Shown here in pieces: positions 42,787 to 52,747 of a stretch of DNA of 64,000 nucleotides. The position numbers and the translations under genes are program-made. This DNA is from CAZCFB01 sp964511535 (GTDB lineage Bacteria; Myxococcota_A; Polyangia; GCA-2747355; CAZCFB01). The stretch covers positions 62,001 through 126,000 of the forward strand of contig CAZEFW010000004.1 of NCBI GenBank assembly GCA_964511535.1. Reading direction: 5' to 3'. Within the stretch, counting starts at the first letter, position 1. Each line of letters opens with the position of its first letter. The notes under the pieces are model-generated. The model had not been told where the DNA came from. It ran no database searches and saw only the letters and a program-made list of their open reading frames with translations.

Positions 42787-44241
42787 ATGAAGCGCGCCAT
42801 CGGCCTCCGCACTCAGCTCCTGGGCGGGCTGACCACGATCATCGTGGTCGCCTCGGTGTCGGTGGGCGTGATCACGGTCTGGACCATGCGCCGCCAGGTG
42901 GCCCAGATCGAGCTGGAGAACGCCCGCCTGCTGGGCCAATCCCTGGCCAACCTGCTGTCCATCTCCATGCGCGACCGGAAAGGCGACCGCCCGGCCCTGC
43001 AGCAGGCCGTGGGGGGCATCCCGCTGTCCAGCGCCATCGTGGGCATCGAGGTGGTGGACCGCGAGATGCAGGTCCTGGTGCGCAGCCACGAGGGCACCAG
43101 GCCGCCGCCCGCAGGGGCGGGCCTCGCCGCCGCCATCAACACCCGGGTTCAGGTGGTGCGCCTGCTCCAGGGGGAGTCCAGCATGCTGGCGGTGAGCACG
43201 CCGATCTATGCGCGGGGGGTGCTCACCGGCGGCGTGCGGCTGCACCTGCTGCTCGGCCCCGACCGGTTCGGCTGGCCGCGGCTGTTCTGGTTGCTGATGG
43301 TGGCCAACGGCCTGGTGCTGGTGCTCTTCGTGGCCCTGGTGGTCACGCGATATGTCATCCGCCCCGTGGAGGCCATGCAGCGCGCGGCGGCCCAGGTAAC
43401 CGAGGGCGATCTGTCCACCCGCCTGGCCGATGAGGGGGCCCACGAGCTGGCCTCCCTGGCCGGATCATTCAACGAGATGGCCGCCGCCGTGCAGGATCAG
43501 CTGGAGCGCCTGGAGCGGCAGCGCCAGGAGCTGGCCACCTCGAGGGAGGTGCTGATCCGATCCGAGAAGCTGGCCTCGGTGGGCCGGCTGGCCGCCGGCG
43601 TGGCCCACGAGGTGGGCAACCCGCTGCAGTCCATCGTCGGCTTCACCGAGATCCTGCTGCAGGGGGGCCTGTCCGGCGAGGAGCGCGCCGACTTCCTGGA
43701 CCGCGTTCGCCACGAGACCGAGCGCATCCACCGCATCATCCGCGAGCTGCTCGACTTCGCCCGCCCGGTGGAGGGTGAGCGGGAGGCGGTGCAGGCCAGC
43801 CAGGTGGTGGAGCAGTCGATGCAGCTGGTGGGACCCCAAAAGCGCCTGCGCGAGGTGGAGGTGAAGCTCGAGGGGCTGGCCGACCTGCCCCCCATGGCGG
43901 CCAGCGGCCCGCGCCTGATCCAGGTGATGGTCAACCTGCTGCTCAACGCGGCCGACGCCATGGGCGGCAAGGGCAAGATCACCGTCAGCGGCCAGGCCCC
44001 CGGGACGGACGGCATGGTCCAGCTCACCATCAGCAACGACGGGCCCGCCATCCCCGAGGAGCACCGCGACCAGATCTTCGACCCCTTCTTCACCACCAAG
44101 GACCCGGGCGCGGGCACCGGCCTCGGCCTGGCCGTGGCCACCTCCATCATCGAGTCCCACGGCGGCACCCTGGAGCTGGCCGAGGCGGACACGCCCACGT
44201 TCGTGATCGAGCTACCTGTCTGGGAAGAGCCTGAGACTTGA
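42787..44241 (+). CDS. Sensor histidine kinase, NtrB-like (orphan)
   Basis: A 484-residue membrane kinase. There are two transmembrane segments (about 10-35 and 168-190) with a small periplasmic sensor between. A HAMP domain is at about 190-245. The dimerisation domain has the phospho-accepting His274 in 'GVAHEVGNPLQSI', and the ATPase has 'MVNLLLNAADAM' (N box) and 'DPFFTTKDPGAGTGLGLAV' (G boxes). It is of the type that pairs with NtrC-like regulators, but no response regulator is next to it. The ATG lies 23 bp after a composite repeat. Confidence 0.9.
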   Translation: MKRAIGLRTQLLGGLTTIIVVASVSVGVITVWTMRRQVAQIELENARLLGQSLANLLSISMRDRKGDRPALQQAVGGIPLSSAIVGIEVVDREMQVLVRSHEGTRPPPAGAGLAAAINTRVQVVRLLQGESSMLAVSTPIYARGVLTGGVRLHLLLGPDRFGWPRLFWLLMVANGLVLVLFVALVVTRYVIRPVEAMQRAAAQVTEGDLSTRLADEGAHELASLAGSFNEMAAAVQDQLERLERQRQELATSREVLIRSEKLASVGRLAAGVAHEVGNPLQSIVGFTEILLQGGLSGEERADFLDRVRHETERIHRIIRELLDFARPVEGEREAVQASQVVEQSMQLVGPQKRLREVEVKLEGLADLPPMAASGPRLIQVMVNLLLNAADAMGGKGKITVSGQAPGTDGMVQLTISNDGPAIPEEHRDQIFDPFFTTKDPGAGTGLGLAVATSIIESHGGTLELAEADTPTFVIELPVWEEPET

Positions 44242-44397
44242 GACTTGAGAGACTTGAGACTTGAGACTTGAGACTTGAGACTTGAGGGACTTGAGACTTG
44301 AGACTTGAGGCTTGAGACTTGAGGGGGAAGTGTCCGGGACTATTTACCCTCGAGCCTCAAGCCTTACAGCCTCAAGCCGGGCGAGCGCAGCGAGCCC
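44241..44397. repeat. ACTTGAG array facing a CCTCAAG-hairpin block
   Basis: From the histidine kinase stop there are about ten ACTTGAG-type heptamers, then GGGGGAAGTG and a short spacer. CCTCAAG units then appear with the opposite sense, followed by CC and GGGCGAGC-GCA-GCGAGCCC (44379-44397). The two arrays are complementary, so the region can fold as one long imperfect hairpin. The right part is nearly identical to 60900-60956. It lies between convergent genes and reaches the PP2C stop codon. Confidence 0.85.
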
Positions 44398-45171
<774 letters not shown>

Positions 45172-45307
45172 TGCGGCCAAGGCGCGTAACCCTCGATAGT
45201 GCGGAAAGAAAATTATTACATCGGCATTAAGGTGTCAATGTTCTGTGCTGGTTATCAGCACCCGGCGAGGCGACGGCGTTGCCACCTGTGCTATTAAGGA
45301 CGGGACC

Positions 45308-46603
45308 ATGAGACGGGCCGAGATCCTGACCATCGGAGACGAGCTGCTACGAGGGGACGTCACCGACACCAACGCCAGCTGGCTGGCCACGCGGCTGTGG
45401 CGGCTCGGGCTGCCCGTGGTGCGCACCTCCTCTGTGGGGGACGAAGCAGAGGGGCTCACCGCGGCGCTGGCCAGCACCATGGAGCGCGCGCAGGTGCTGA
45501 TCCTGTCCGGCGGCCTCGGCCCCACCGACGACGATCGAACCGCCGCGTGCGTGGCCGCGGCAGCAGGGGTAGCTCTCCAGACCCGCGACGAGGCCCTGCA
45601 GGAGCTCAGGCGCCGCTTCGACAGGATCGGCATCGCGCTGACGCCCAACAACGCCAAGCAGGCCAACCTGCCGGCCGGCGCGCTGCTGGTGCCCAACGAC
45701 CAGGGCACCGCCCCCGGCTTCGCCCTGGACGCCCGCGGTTGCCTCACCGTGGCCTTGCCGGGCGTGCCCCGGGAGATGAAGGCCATGTTCGACGGGCATG
45801 TGGCGCCGGAGCTGGAGCGCCGGTTCGGCGCCCGGCCGGCCCTGAGCCGCACCCTGAGCTGCTTCGGTATCGGCGAGTCGCACATCGACCACCGCCTGAG
45901 CGGGGCGCTGGGCCGGGTGGATCCTGGATCCACGAAAATATCCATTCATTACCGCACCTCTTTCCCCATCAACCGGGTGAACCTGGTGGTGCAGCCGGGG
46001 GAGGAGACCACCAGACAAGAGGCCGAAGAGGTGCTGGCCCGGTTCGAGGCCGAGGTGCGCCCGCCCATCGCGCCCCATGTCTTCGGGACCGACGGCCAGA
46101 GCTTCGCCGACGCCGTGGTGCAGGCCCTGACCGAGGAGGACGCCACCGTGGCCCTCGCCGAGTCGTGCACCGGGGGGCTGACCGGCGATCTCATCACCAG
46201 CGCCGCTGGCAGCTCGGCCGTGTTCCAGATGGGCATCGTGGCCTACCACAACGACGTCAAGGCCCGGGAGCTGGGCGTGCCCGAGGCGCTGCTGGAGCAG
46301 CACGGCGCCGTAAGCCAGCCGGTGGTGCAGGCCATGGCGTCCGGCGTGCGGGAGCGAGCCGGTGCCACCTTCGGGGTCGGCATCTCGGGCATCGCCGGCC
46401 CCGGCGGCGGCACCGCCGAAAAGCCCGTGGGCACCGTGCACTTCGCCCTGGCCCACGACGGGGGCGTTGAGCACCTGCAGCGCCGCTTCCCCTTCGGGCG
46501 CGACCGGGTCAAGTCCATCTCGGCCCACGTGGCGCTGGCCATGGTGCTGCGGCAGCTCGGCCGGCTCGAACTTCCATCACCCCGCAAGGACAAGAGGGCC
46601 TGA
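45308..46603 (+). CDS. cinA: CinA-type nicotinamide-nucleotide amidase
   Basis: A 431-residue protein. Residues 1-170 form the MoCF/COG1058 domain (ADP-ribose pyrophosphatase: 'ILTIGDELLRGDVTDTNA', 'ILSGGLGPTDDDRT'). Residues about 270-431 form the PncC domain, which deamidates nicotinamide mononucleotide ('LAESCTGGLTGD', 'GISGIAGPGGG'). It recycles NAD breakdown products. Homology starts at this ATG although the frame is open 63 bases upstream. It heads the cinA-thpR-recA unit, a common deltaproteobacterial order. Confidence 0.95.
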   Translation: MRRAEILTIGDELLRGDVTDTNASWLATRLWRLGLPVVRTSSVGDEAEGLTAALASTMERAQVLILSGGLGPTDDDRTAACVAAAAGVALQTRDEALQELRRRFDRIGIALTPNNAKQANLPAGALLVPNDQGTAPGFALDARGCLTVALPGVPREMKAMFDGHVAPELERRFGARPALSRTLSCFGIGESHIDHRLSGALGRVDPGSTKISIHYRTSFPINRVNLVVQPGEETTRQEAEEVLARFEAEVRPPIAPHVFGTDGQSFADAVVQALTEEDATVALAESCTGGLTGDLITSAAGSSAVFQMGIVAYHNDVKARELGVPEALLEQHGAVSQPVVQAMASGVRERAGATFGVGISGIAGPGGGTAEKPVGTVHFALAHDGGVEHLQRRFPFGRDRVKSISAHVALAMVLRQLGRLELPSPRKDKRA

Positions 46604-46606
46604 TCC

Positions 46607-47194
46607 ATGAACACCATCCGCACCTTCATCGCGCTGAACCTGCCCGTGACCACCGTGCGCAAGGTGGCGGCCATGCAGGCCGACCTGCGCGAGCGCGCGG
46701 CCGCGCACGAGGGCCTCAAGGTGGGCTGGGTGCGCGCCCCCAACATGCACGTAACCCTCAAGTTCATCGGCAACATCCCCGAGGAGACAGCCTGGATCAT
46801 CAGGGACAAGTTCCCGCTGGCGCTCGACGGCCACCACCCGCTGCGGCTGCACCTCAAGGGGCTGGGCGCTTTCCCGTCGGCCGACAAGCCGCGAGTGCTC
46901 TGGCTCGGGCTGGAGCAGCAGGACGAGCAGCTGACCGACCTGGCGGGCGCGGTGGACGCCTGGCTGGAAGAGCTCGGCTTCGAGCCGGAGAAGCGCCCCT
47001 TTTCAGCCCACCTCACCCTGGGCAGGGTCAAAAGCGGTAGCGCCGCGGCCCTGCTGGCCGAGCCGGAGCTGGCCGAGGTGGACCTCGGGCCATGCACCGC
47101 GTCGGACGTGGTGTTCTACCGCAGCGTCCTGCAGCGGAAGGGAGCTGAGTACATGCCCCTGGCGCGTATCAAAATGGTCCGCCCTGCAAAATAG
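46607..47194 (+). CDS. thpR: RNA 2',3'-cyclic phosphodiesterase
   Basis: A 195-residue 2H phosphoesterase (LigT/ThpR). The two HxTx motifs are 'MHVTLKFIG' and 'FSAHLTLGR'. It opens 2',3'-cyclic phosphates at RNA ends. 'FIALNLP' near the N-terminus is also typical. It starts 3 bp after cinA and ends 73 bp before recA. Confidence 0.93.
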   Translation: MNTIRTFIALNLPVTTVRKVAAMQADLRERAAAHEGLKVGWVRAPNMHVTLKFIGNIPEETAWIIRDKFPLALDGHHPLRLHLKGLGAFPSADKPRVLWLGLEQQDEQLTDLAGAVDAWLEELGFEPEKRPFSAHLTLGRVKSGSAAALLAEPELAEVDLGPCTASDVVFYRSVLQRKGAEYMPLARIKMVRPAK

Positions 47195-47237
47195 GGGCGT
47201 GACTTTTCCAACGATCCTGGCAGAATGAGGCGCAATA

Positions 47238-47254
47238 CTGAACATCCGCGCAGC
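47238..47254 (+). promoter_or_regulatory. Candidate LexA (SOS) box before recA
   Basis: CTGAACATCCGCGCAGC, 14 bp upstream of the recA start, fits the M. xanthus LexA consensus (CTRHAMRYBYGTTCAGS, as I recall it) at 15 of 17 positions. The two differences are CG for TT in the second half. The same stretch also has the looser CTG-N10-CAG frame of the E. coli box. It would let recA respond to DNA damage apart from cinA-thpR. It sits close to the ribosome site, so the start of transcription must be upstream. Confidence 0.5.
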
Positions 47255-47267
47255 CAAAGGTGATCTC

Positions 47268-48344
<1,077 letters not shown>

Positions 48345-48416
48345 GAGGCCGGCCTTCATCCCCTCCCGCGCTGCCTTCCAGGTGGCCTCGCCCTCACCCG
48401 CTCTGACCCCGCCGCT

Positions 48417-49748
48417 CTACTCCTCGTCCTCCAGCCACTTGAGCGAAAACCCGGGCCCCAGGCGCACCAGGTCGAACAGGGTGGCGATGAGCTGCGCCTT
48501 GTCGCCGGCGCGGTACGGGTTGTAGTACTCCCAGACGATCTTCTTGGCCGGGTTCACCTCGAAGGCGCGGCCGTTGAGCGACTCGACGACCAGGGTGTTG
48601 CCGTTGGGCAGGCGGCTGGCGACGCCGCACTCGGCCGAGTAGAACGCGCCGTCCTTGCCGCCGCGGTAGGACCAGACCTCCTTCATGCTCACCGGGTCGA
48701 ACTCGAGCACGTTGGAGTCGGTGCCGCCCTTCTGGTTGTCGAACAGCAGCATGGTGCCCGAGGGCAGCAGCACCGGCTCGTGCTGCTTGCGCCAGCTGCC
48801 CTTTTTGGCCCAGACCACCTCGCGCTTCTTGGGATCCACGATGGCGATGGTGTCCAGGTGCAGCACCGAGATGAGCAGGTTGCCCGCCACGAACGCCGGG
48901 TGATTGGCGGCGTGCTTGCCGTCGAGGACCTTGACGCTGTTGGTGTGGAAGATGTCGCCGGAGGTGCGCATCCCCTTGAGCAGCTCCTTGAACTTCGACG
49001 ACTCGAAGGTCTCAAGCAGCGACAGGTCGCGCACCAGCTCGCCGTGGGGCGTGAGCCATGAGACGTAGTCCAGCAGCGCCGGCTCGTCGGGGTCGAGGCG
49101 CTCGACGATGCGCGCGCGGCGCGAGAGCACGACGATCTCCCCCGAGGGCTCCACGAAGATGTCGTGGTGCGCGGGGCGGGCGAAGGCCCACAGCAGGTTC
49201 GAGTCGCGGTCCATCTTGACCATGCCGAACCCCTCGTAGATCGCCAGCAGGTCGCCGTTGGGGTAGACATGGGCCCGCCGGAAGGTGAACGGCCCGGGCC
49301 CCTCCACCGGCTCGCGCAGGGCGGGGAACTTCTTGCGCGCGCGCTCGTAGGTGGCGCGCCAGACATGCAGGGTCTTGCCCTCCATGTCCATGAGCATGGC
49401 CTCGGGGCCGTGGCCCGAGAGCACCAGGTTGACCCCCTGGTACGCCATGTCCCTGGCGTTGATGGTCACGCCGCTCTTGTTGGGCGCCTTGTTATAGCCC
49501 GCCAGGTAGGACAGCGACTCCAGCTTGGCCATCTTCGCCTTCTGCTCGGCGGTGAGCGTGGGGTCGTTCTTGTCGCGCACCGAGTGCCACTTGCCGCGCA
49601 GCGCCGCCGCGCCAGCGTCGGGCCGCACCGGCTCGCCCGTGGGGTCCACATGCTCCGGGTCGACGTTGAGCGCCGCCCACACGCCGGCCCCTGCGAGGGC
49701 AATCAGCAGCAGCGTGATGAGGACGAGCTTGGGCGAAACGCGGGCCAT
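48417..49748 (-). CDS. Arylsulfotransferase (ASST)-like exported protein
   Basis: A 443-residue protein with an N-terminal membrane anchor and a propeller of the arylsulfotransferase type. 'GHGPEAMLMDMEGKTLHVW', 'HHDIFVEPSGEIVVLS', 'HTNSVKVLDGKH' and 'KQHEPVLLPSGTMLLFDN' match the family; the histidines in these blocks are the candidate sulfate-accepting and binding residues. It would move sulfate between phenolic compounds in the periplasm. Exact substrate is unknown, and some family members have lost activity. It is convergent with recA. Confidence 0.8.
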   Translation of the reverse strand: MARVSPKLVLITLLLIALAGAGVWAALNVDPEHVDPTGEPVRPDAGAAALRGKWHSVRDKNDPTLTAEQKAKMAKLESLSYLAGYNKAPNKSGVTINARDMAYQGVNLVLSGHGPEAMLMDMEGKTLHVWRATYERARKKFPALREPVEGPGPFTFRRAHVYPNGDLLAIYEGFGMVKMDRDSNLLWAFARPAHHDIFVEPSGEIVVLSRRARIVERLDPDEPALLDYVSWLTPHGELVRDLSLLETFESSKFKELLKGMRTSGDIFHTNSVKVLDGKHAANHPAFVAGNLLISVLHLDTIAIVDPKKREVVWAKKGSWRKQHEPVLLPSGTMLLFDNQKGGTDSNVLEFDPVSMKEVWSYRGGKDGAFYSAECGVASRLPNGNTLVVESLNGRAFEVNPAKKIVWEYYNPYRAGDKAQLIATLFDLVRLGPGFSLKWLEDEE

Positions 49749-49828
49749 CGGTGTGAAACCTAGCGCATGAACGGGGGGCGTCGCCAGTCCTGCTCGTGCC
49801 TCCTGCCCCTGGACCTGTCATCATCTCA

Positions 49829-49891
49829 TTCTGTCATCTCGTCGTTCTGTCATCTCGTCGTTCTGTCATTCGCCGCTGCGAAGCAGCGGCG
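49829..49891. repeat. 16-nt tandem repeat plus 9-3-9 hairpin
   Basis: TTCTGTCATCTCGTCG is repeated 2.6 times (49829-49870). It is followed directly by a perfect hairpin CGCCGCTGC-GAA-GCAGCGGCG (49871-49891), 16 bp before the GST start. The layout (tandem repeat then GAA-loop hairpin containing GCGAAGC) is the same as in the heptamer elements, but the repeat unit differs. The hairpin could also affect translation of the next gene. Confidence 0.8.
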
Positions 49892-49907
49892 TCCCGGGAG
49901 GCTCGCC

Positions 49908-50525
49908 ATGCTCAAGTTCAAGATCTACGGTCCCACCATCTCACGCACCCTGCGCTGCCTCTGGACGGCCGAGGAGCTCGAGGCTGACTACGAGCAGGTG
50001 AACATCGACTTCATGAAAGGGGAGCACGCGCGGCCGCCGTTTTCCGACCTGAACCCGCTGAAGAAGGTGCCGGCGCTGGAGTTCGGCGGCCTGGTGCTCA
50101 CCGAATCGGCGGCCATCTGCGCCTTCATCGCGGACCATCACCTGAACCACACGCTGATCCCCGAGCCATGCACCAACGAGCGGGCGCTGCACGACATGTG
50201 GTCCTGCTTCGTCATCAGCGAACTGGAGCAGCCGCTCTGGACCGCCAGCAAGCACACCTTCGCCCTGCCCGAGAAGCTGCGCGTGCCCGACATCCTGCCC
50301 ACCGCCCACAAGGAGTTCCGCCGCCCGGCCGAGGTGCTGGCCGGCGCCCTGGCGGACTCGCCCTACCTGGTGGGCGACAACTTCACCGTGGCCGACATCC
50401 TGGCGGTGCACACGCTGAACTGGGCCAAGCGCGCCGGCTTCGACCTGGGGCACGACCGCCTCGAGGAGTACCGCAAGCAGCACTCCGCCCGCCCCGCCCT
50501 GCGCCGGCTGCTGAAGAAGGACTGA
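49908..50525 (+). CDS. Glutathione S-transferase family protein
   Basis: A 205-residue protein. The N-terminal thioredoxin-like domain has 'GPTISRTLRCLWTAEELE' with a candidate catalytic Ser, 'KKVPALEFGGLVLTESAAI' (cis-Pro and Glu-Ser glutathione motif). The C-terminal helical domain has 'YLVGDNFTVADILAVH', the conserved Asp motif. It should conjugate glutathione or act as a peroxidase. The ATG has a GGGAGG site; the frame is open further upstream only through the repeat block. Confidence 0.9.
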   Translation: MLKFKIYGPTISRTLRCLWTAEELEADYEQVNIDFMKGEHARPPFSDLNPLKKVPALEFGGLVLTESAAICAFIADHHLNHTLIPEPCTNERALHDMWSCFVISELEQPLWTASKHTFALPEKLRVPDILPTAHKEFRRPAEVLAGALADSPYLVGDNFTVADILAVHTLNWAKRAGFDLGHDRLEEYRKQHSARPALRRLLKKD

Positions 50526-50640
50526 GCCCGGCCCCGTGTAACAGAACGCGCCCCCCCCGAGACCGATCCTTGAAGCGCCGGCCATGTGCCCGTCAGCGAC
50601 GGCGCGCACCTCCACCTCTGCGCCGGCCAGGAGGTCCCCC

Positions 50641-51858
50641 ATGCCCCGCACCCACGCGCCGTTGGCGGCGCTGTGCCTGGTCCTGGCCGCCGGCTGTAAC
50701 GACCTCGGCGGCACACAGCTGCCCCCGGCCCCGCCGCCCAAGCAGGCGACCTATCCCAGCGGCGACCCCGACACCTACGCCCATGCCCCCTTGACGCCCA
50801 CCGACGGCGAGCTGGTGCTCAAGGACCAACAGACCGGCACCACCTTCAACCTGCGCGGCGAGGCCGTGGCCGGCCCCCTGGCGGCCAAAAAGCGCATGCT
50901 GCGCCGCCAGCCCGGGGTGAACATGTTCTGGTTCGCCTGGTCAGTCTTCTTCCCCGGCAGCGAGGTGTGGGGCCAGAGCAAGAAGGTGCGCGCGGCCCAG
51001 CTGCCGGCCAGCAAGACCGGCTCGGCCGGCTGCTTCGGCGGCAAGGACTGCATCCCGTCGCTACCCAACACCGGCCCCCCGGCCGGCGACCTGCGCTGGA
51101 CCCTCCCCGGCGAGGCCGGCGCCTCCTACCTGACCGACGCCAGCCTGGTGCTCGGGGTGTTCGTCGACGGCGCGGCCCGGGCCTACCCCCACAACATCCT
51201 CTGGTGGCACGAGATCGCCAACGACTACATCGGCGAGCGCCGCTTCTCGGTCACCCTCTGCCCGCTCACCGGCTCGGGCGTGGTGTGGGACGCGGGCGCT
51301 GACAAGCGCACCTTCGGGGTCAGCGGCAACCTGTTCAACTCCAACCTGGTGATGTACGAGCACCGCACCGGCTCGCTCTGGCCCCAGCTGTACATGGGCG
51401 CGGTGTCGGGCGACGACGGAACCAACAAGGTGTTCCTGCAGCAGCTCCCGTTCGTGGAGATGACCTGGGGACGCTGGAAGAAGCTGCACCCCAACACCCT
51501 GGTGCTCGACCGCACCACCGGCTTCGGCCGCAACTACCGCCAGTACCCGTACGGCAACTACCGAGTGAACCACGCCGACACCTTCAAGACCACCTCCCCG
51601 CTGCCCGACCCGATGTACAAGAACAAGGAGCTCGGCTTCGGGCTGGTGGACCGCACCACCGGCGCGGCCCGGATCTACATGCACAAGGACCTGGCCGCCA
51701 AGCTGGGGGGCAGCGGGGGCGTGCTCAACGAGACCTGGAACGGCAAGTCCATCGCCCTGGTGTTCGAAAAGGACGCGCAGCTGGCCGCCGCCTTCCTGGC
51801 CAAGACCCCCGACGGCACGCTCACATTCGATGCCATCAAGTTCAAGGCTTCGCCGTAG
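50641..51858 (+). CDS. DUF3179 lipoprotein
   Basis: A 405-residue lipoprotein (lipobox VLAAGC). The rest matches DUF3179: 'GVFVDGAARAYPHNILWWHEI', 'VTLCPLTGSGVVWD', 'FGVSGNLFNSNLVMYEHRTGS' and 'LDRTTGFGRNYRQYPYG', the last with a Cys and His/Tyr-rich setting that may bind metal. The function of DUF3179 is unknown. The ATG at 50641 begins the signal peptide. Its 3' end overlaps the next gene by 29 nt. Confidence 0.85.
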   Translation: MPRTHAPLAALCLVLAAGCNDLGGTQLPPAPPPKQATYPSGDPDTYAHAPLTPTDGELVLKDQQTGTTFNLRGEAVAGPLAAKKRMLRRQPGVNMFWFAWSVFFPGSEVWGQSKKVRAAQLPASKTGSAGCFGGKDCIPSLPNTGPPAGDLRWTLPGEAGASYLTDASLVLGVFVDGAARAYPHNILWWHEIANDYIGERRFSVTLCPLTGSGVVWDAGADKRTFGVSGNLFNSNLVMYEHRTGSLWPQLYMGAVSGDDGTNKVFLQQLPFVEMTWGRWKKLHPNTLVLDRTTGFGRNYRQYPYGNYRVNHADTFKTTSPLPDPMYKNKELGFGLVDRTTGAARIYMHKDLAAKLGGSGGVLNETWNGKSIALVFEKDAQLAAAFLAKTPDGTLTFDAIKFKASP

Positions 51859-52747
51859 CCTCATCCTGCTGGCCGCCGCGGCCCTGCTGGCGGCGCCCGC
51901 GCAGGCCCTGGCGGGCGCGTGGACCCTCGGGCAGGGGGAGCTGAACATCAAGCTGGCGGTCACCTACTGGAGCGCCAGCCAGAAGTTCGCCTCGGACCAG
52001 GACAGCTTCACCCTGCCCGGGGCGAGCGCGGTTCAGCCCGGCGACAGGGTCCCCTTCGATCCGGCCACCGGCGGCGACCTGCAGGCCGTGGCCACCCTGC
52101 TCCAGGCGCGCCTGGGGCTGCTGCGCTGGCTCGACCTCGGGGTCACGGTGCCGCTGGTCTGGACCGACTTCGACACGGCGCCGGTGGACAGCGTGGACGG
52201 CCGCTTCGGCCTCGGGGATCTGCTGCTCGAGCTGCAGGCGGGGGGCGCCGTGGGCCCGGCCGCCTTCGCCGCCACGCTGCTGGTCAAGGCGCCCACCGGC
52301 GGCTTCGATCCGTCGGTGTTCTCGGCCCCCATCACCGAGGGGCAGTGGGATGTCCAGCCGGGGCTCTCAGCCGGGCTGTCGCTGCACCCGTACGGCTACG
52401 CCAACATCGCCCTGGGCTGGCGCTTCCGCACGCGCAACGGAGACAACGGCCGCGCCCCCGGCGATGAGCTGCACCTGCGGCTCGAGGGCGGGATCGACCT
52501 GCCCGCCGGGCTGATGTTAAAGGGCGCCTTCGACGCCCTGGTGGGCTTCGCCGGCGACGCCGACAGCTTCGGCGTGAGCACGCCGCTGCCCCGCCGGCGG
52601 CTCCACGCCCTGGCCGCGGGCGTCCTGTGGCGCTCGCCGGTGGGCCTGACCGCCGAGGTGGAGGCCCGCTTCCCCGTGGCCGGCGAGGACTACCCCACCG
52701 GCGCCCAGCTCAGCGTGGGGATCTCTTATCAGCTGAAGGTGTACTGA
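51830..52747 (+). CDS. Outer-membrane beta-barrel protein
   Basis: A 305-residue protein with a signal peptide ('SLILLAAAALLAAPAQALAG'). The rest has alternating hydrophobic strands ending in 'SVGISYQLKVY', with an aromatic-terminal last strand, as in outer-membrane barrels of the phenol-degradation MetA-like or transporter type. It starts inside the DUF3179 gene (29-nt overlap), which suggests the two work together. Its 3' end overlaps the convergent redoxin gene by 38 bp. Confidence 0.7.
   Translation: MPSSSRLRRSLILLAAAALLAAPAQALAGAWTLGQGELNIKLAVTYWSASQKFASDQDSFTLPGASAVQPGDRVPFDPATGGDLQAVATLLQARLGLLRWLDLGVTVPLVWTDFDTAPVDSVDGRFGLGDLLLELQAGGAVGPAAFAATLLVKAPTGGFDPSVFSAPITEGQWDVQPGLSAGLSLHPYGYANIALGWRFRTRNGDNGRAPGDELHLRLEGGIDLPAGLMLKGAFDALVGFAGDADSFGVSTPLPRRRLHALAAGVLWRSPVGLTAEVEARFPVAGEDYPTGAQLSVGISYQLKVY

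Noticed and set aside
44241..44397. Possible CRISPR array
   Set aside because: The units are 7 nt with no unique spacers, and no cas gene is in the window.
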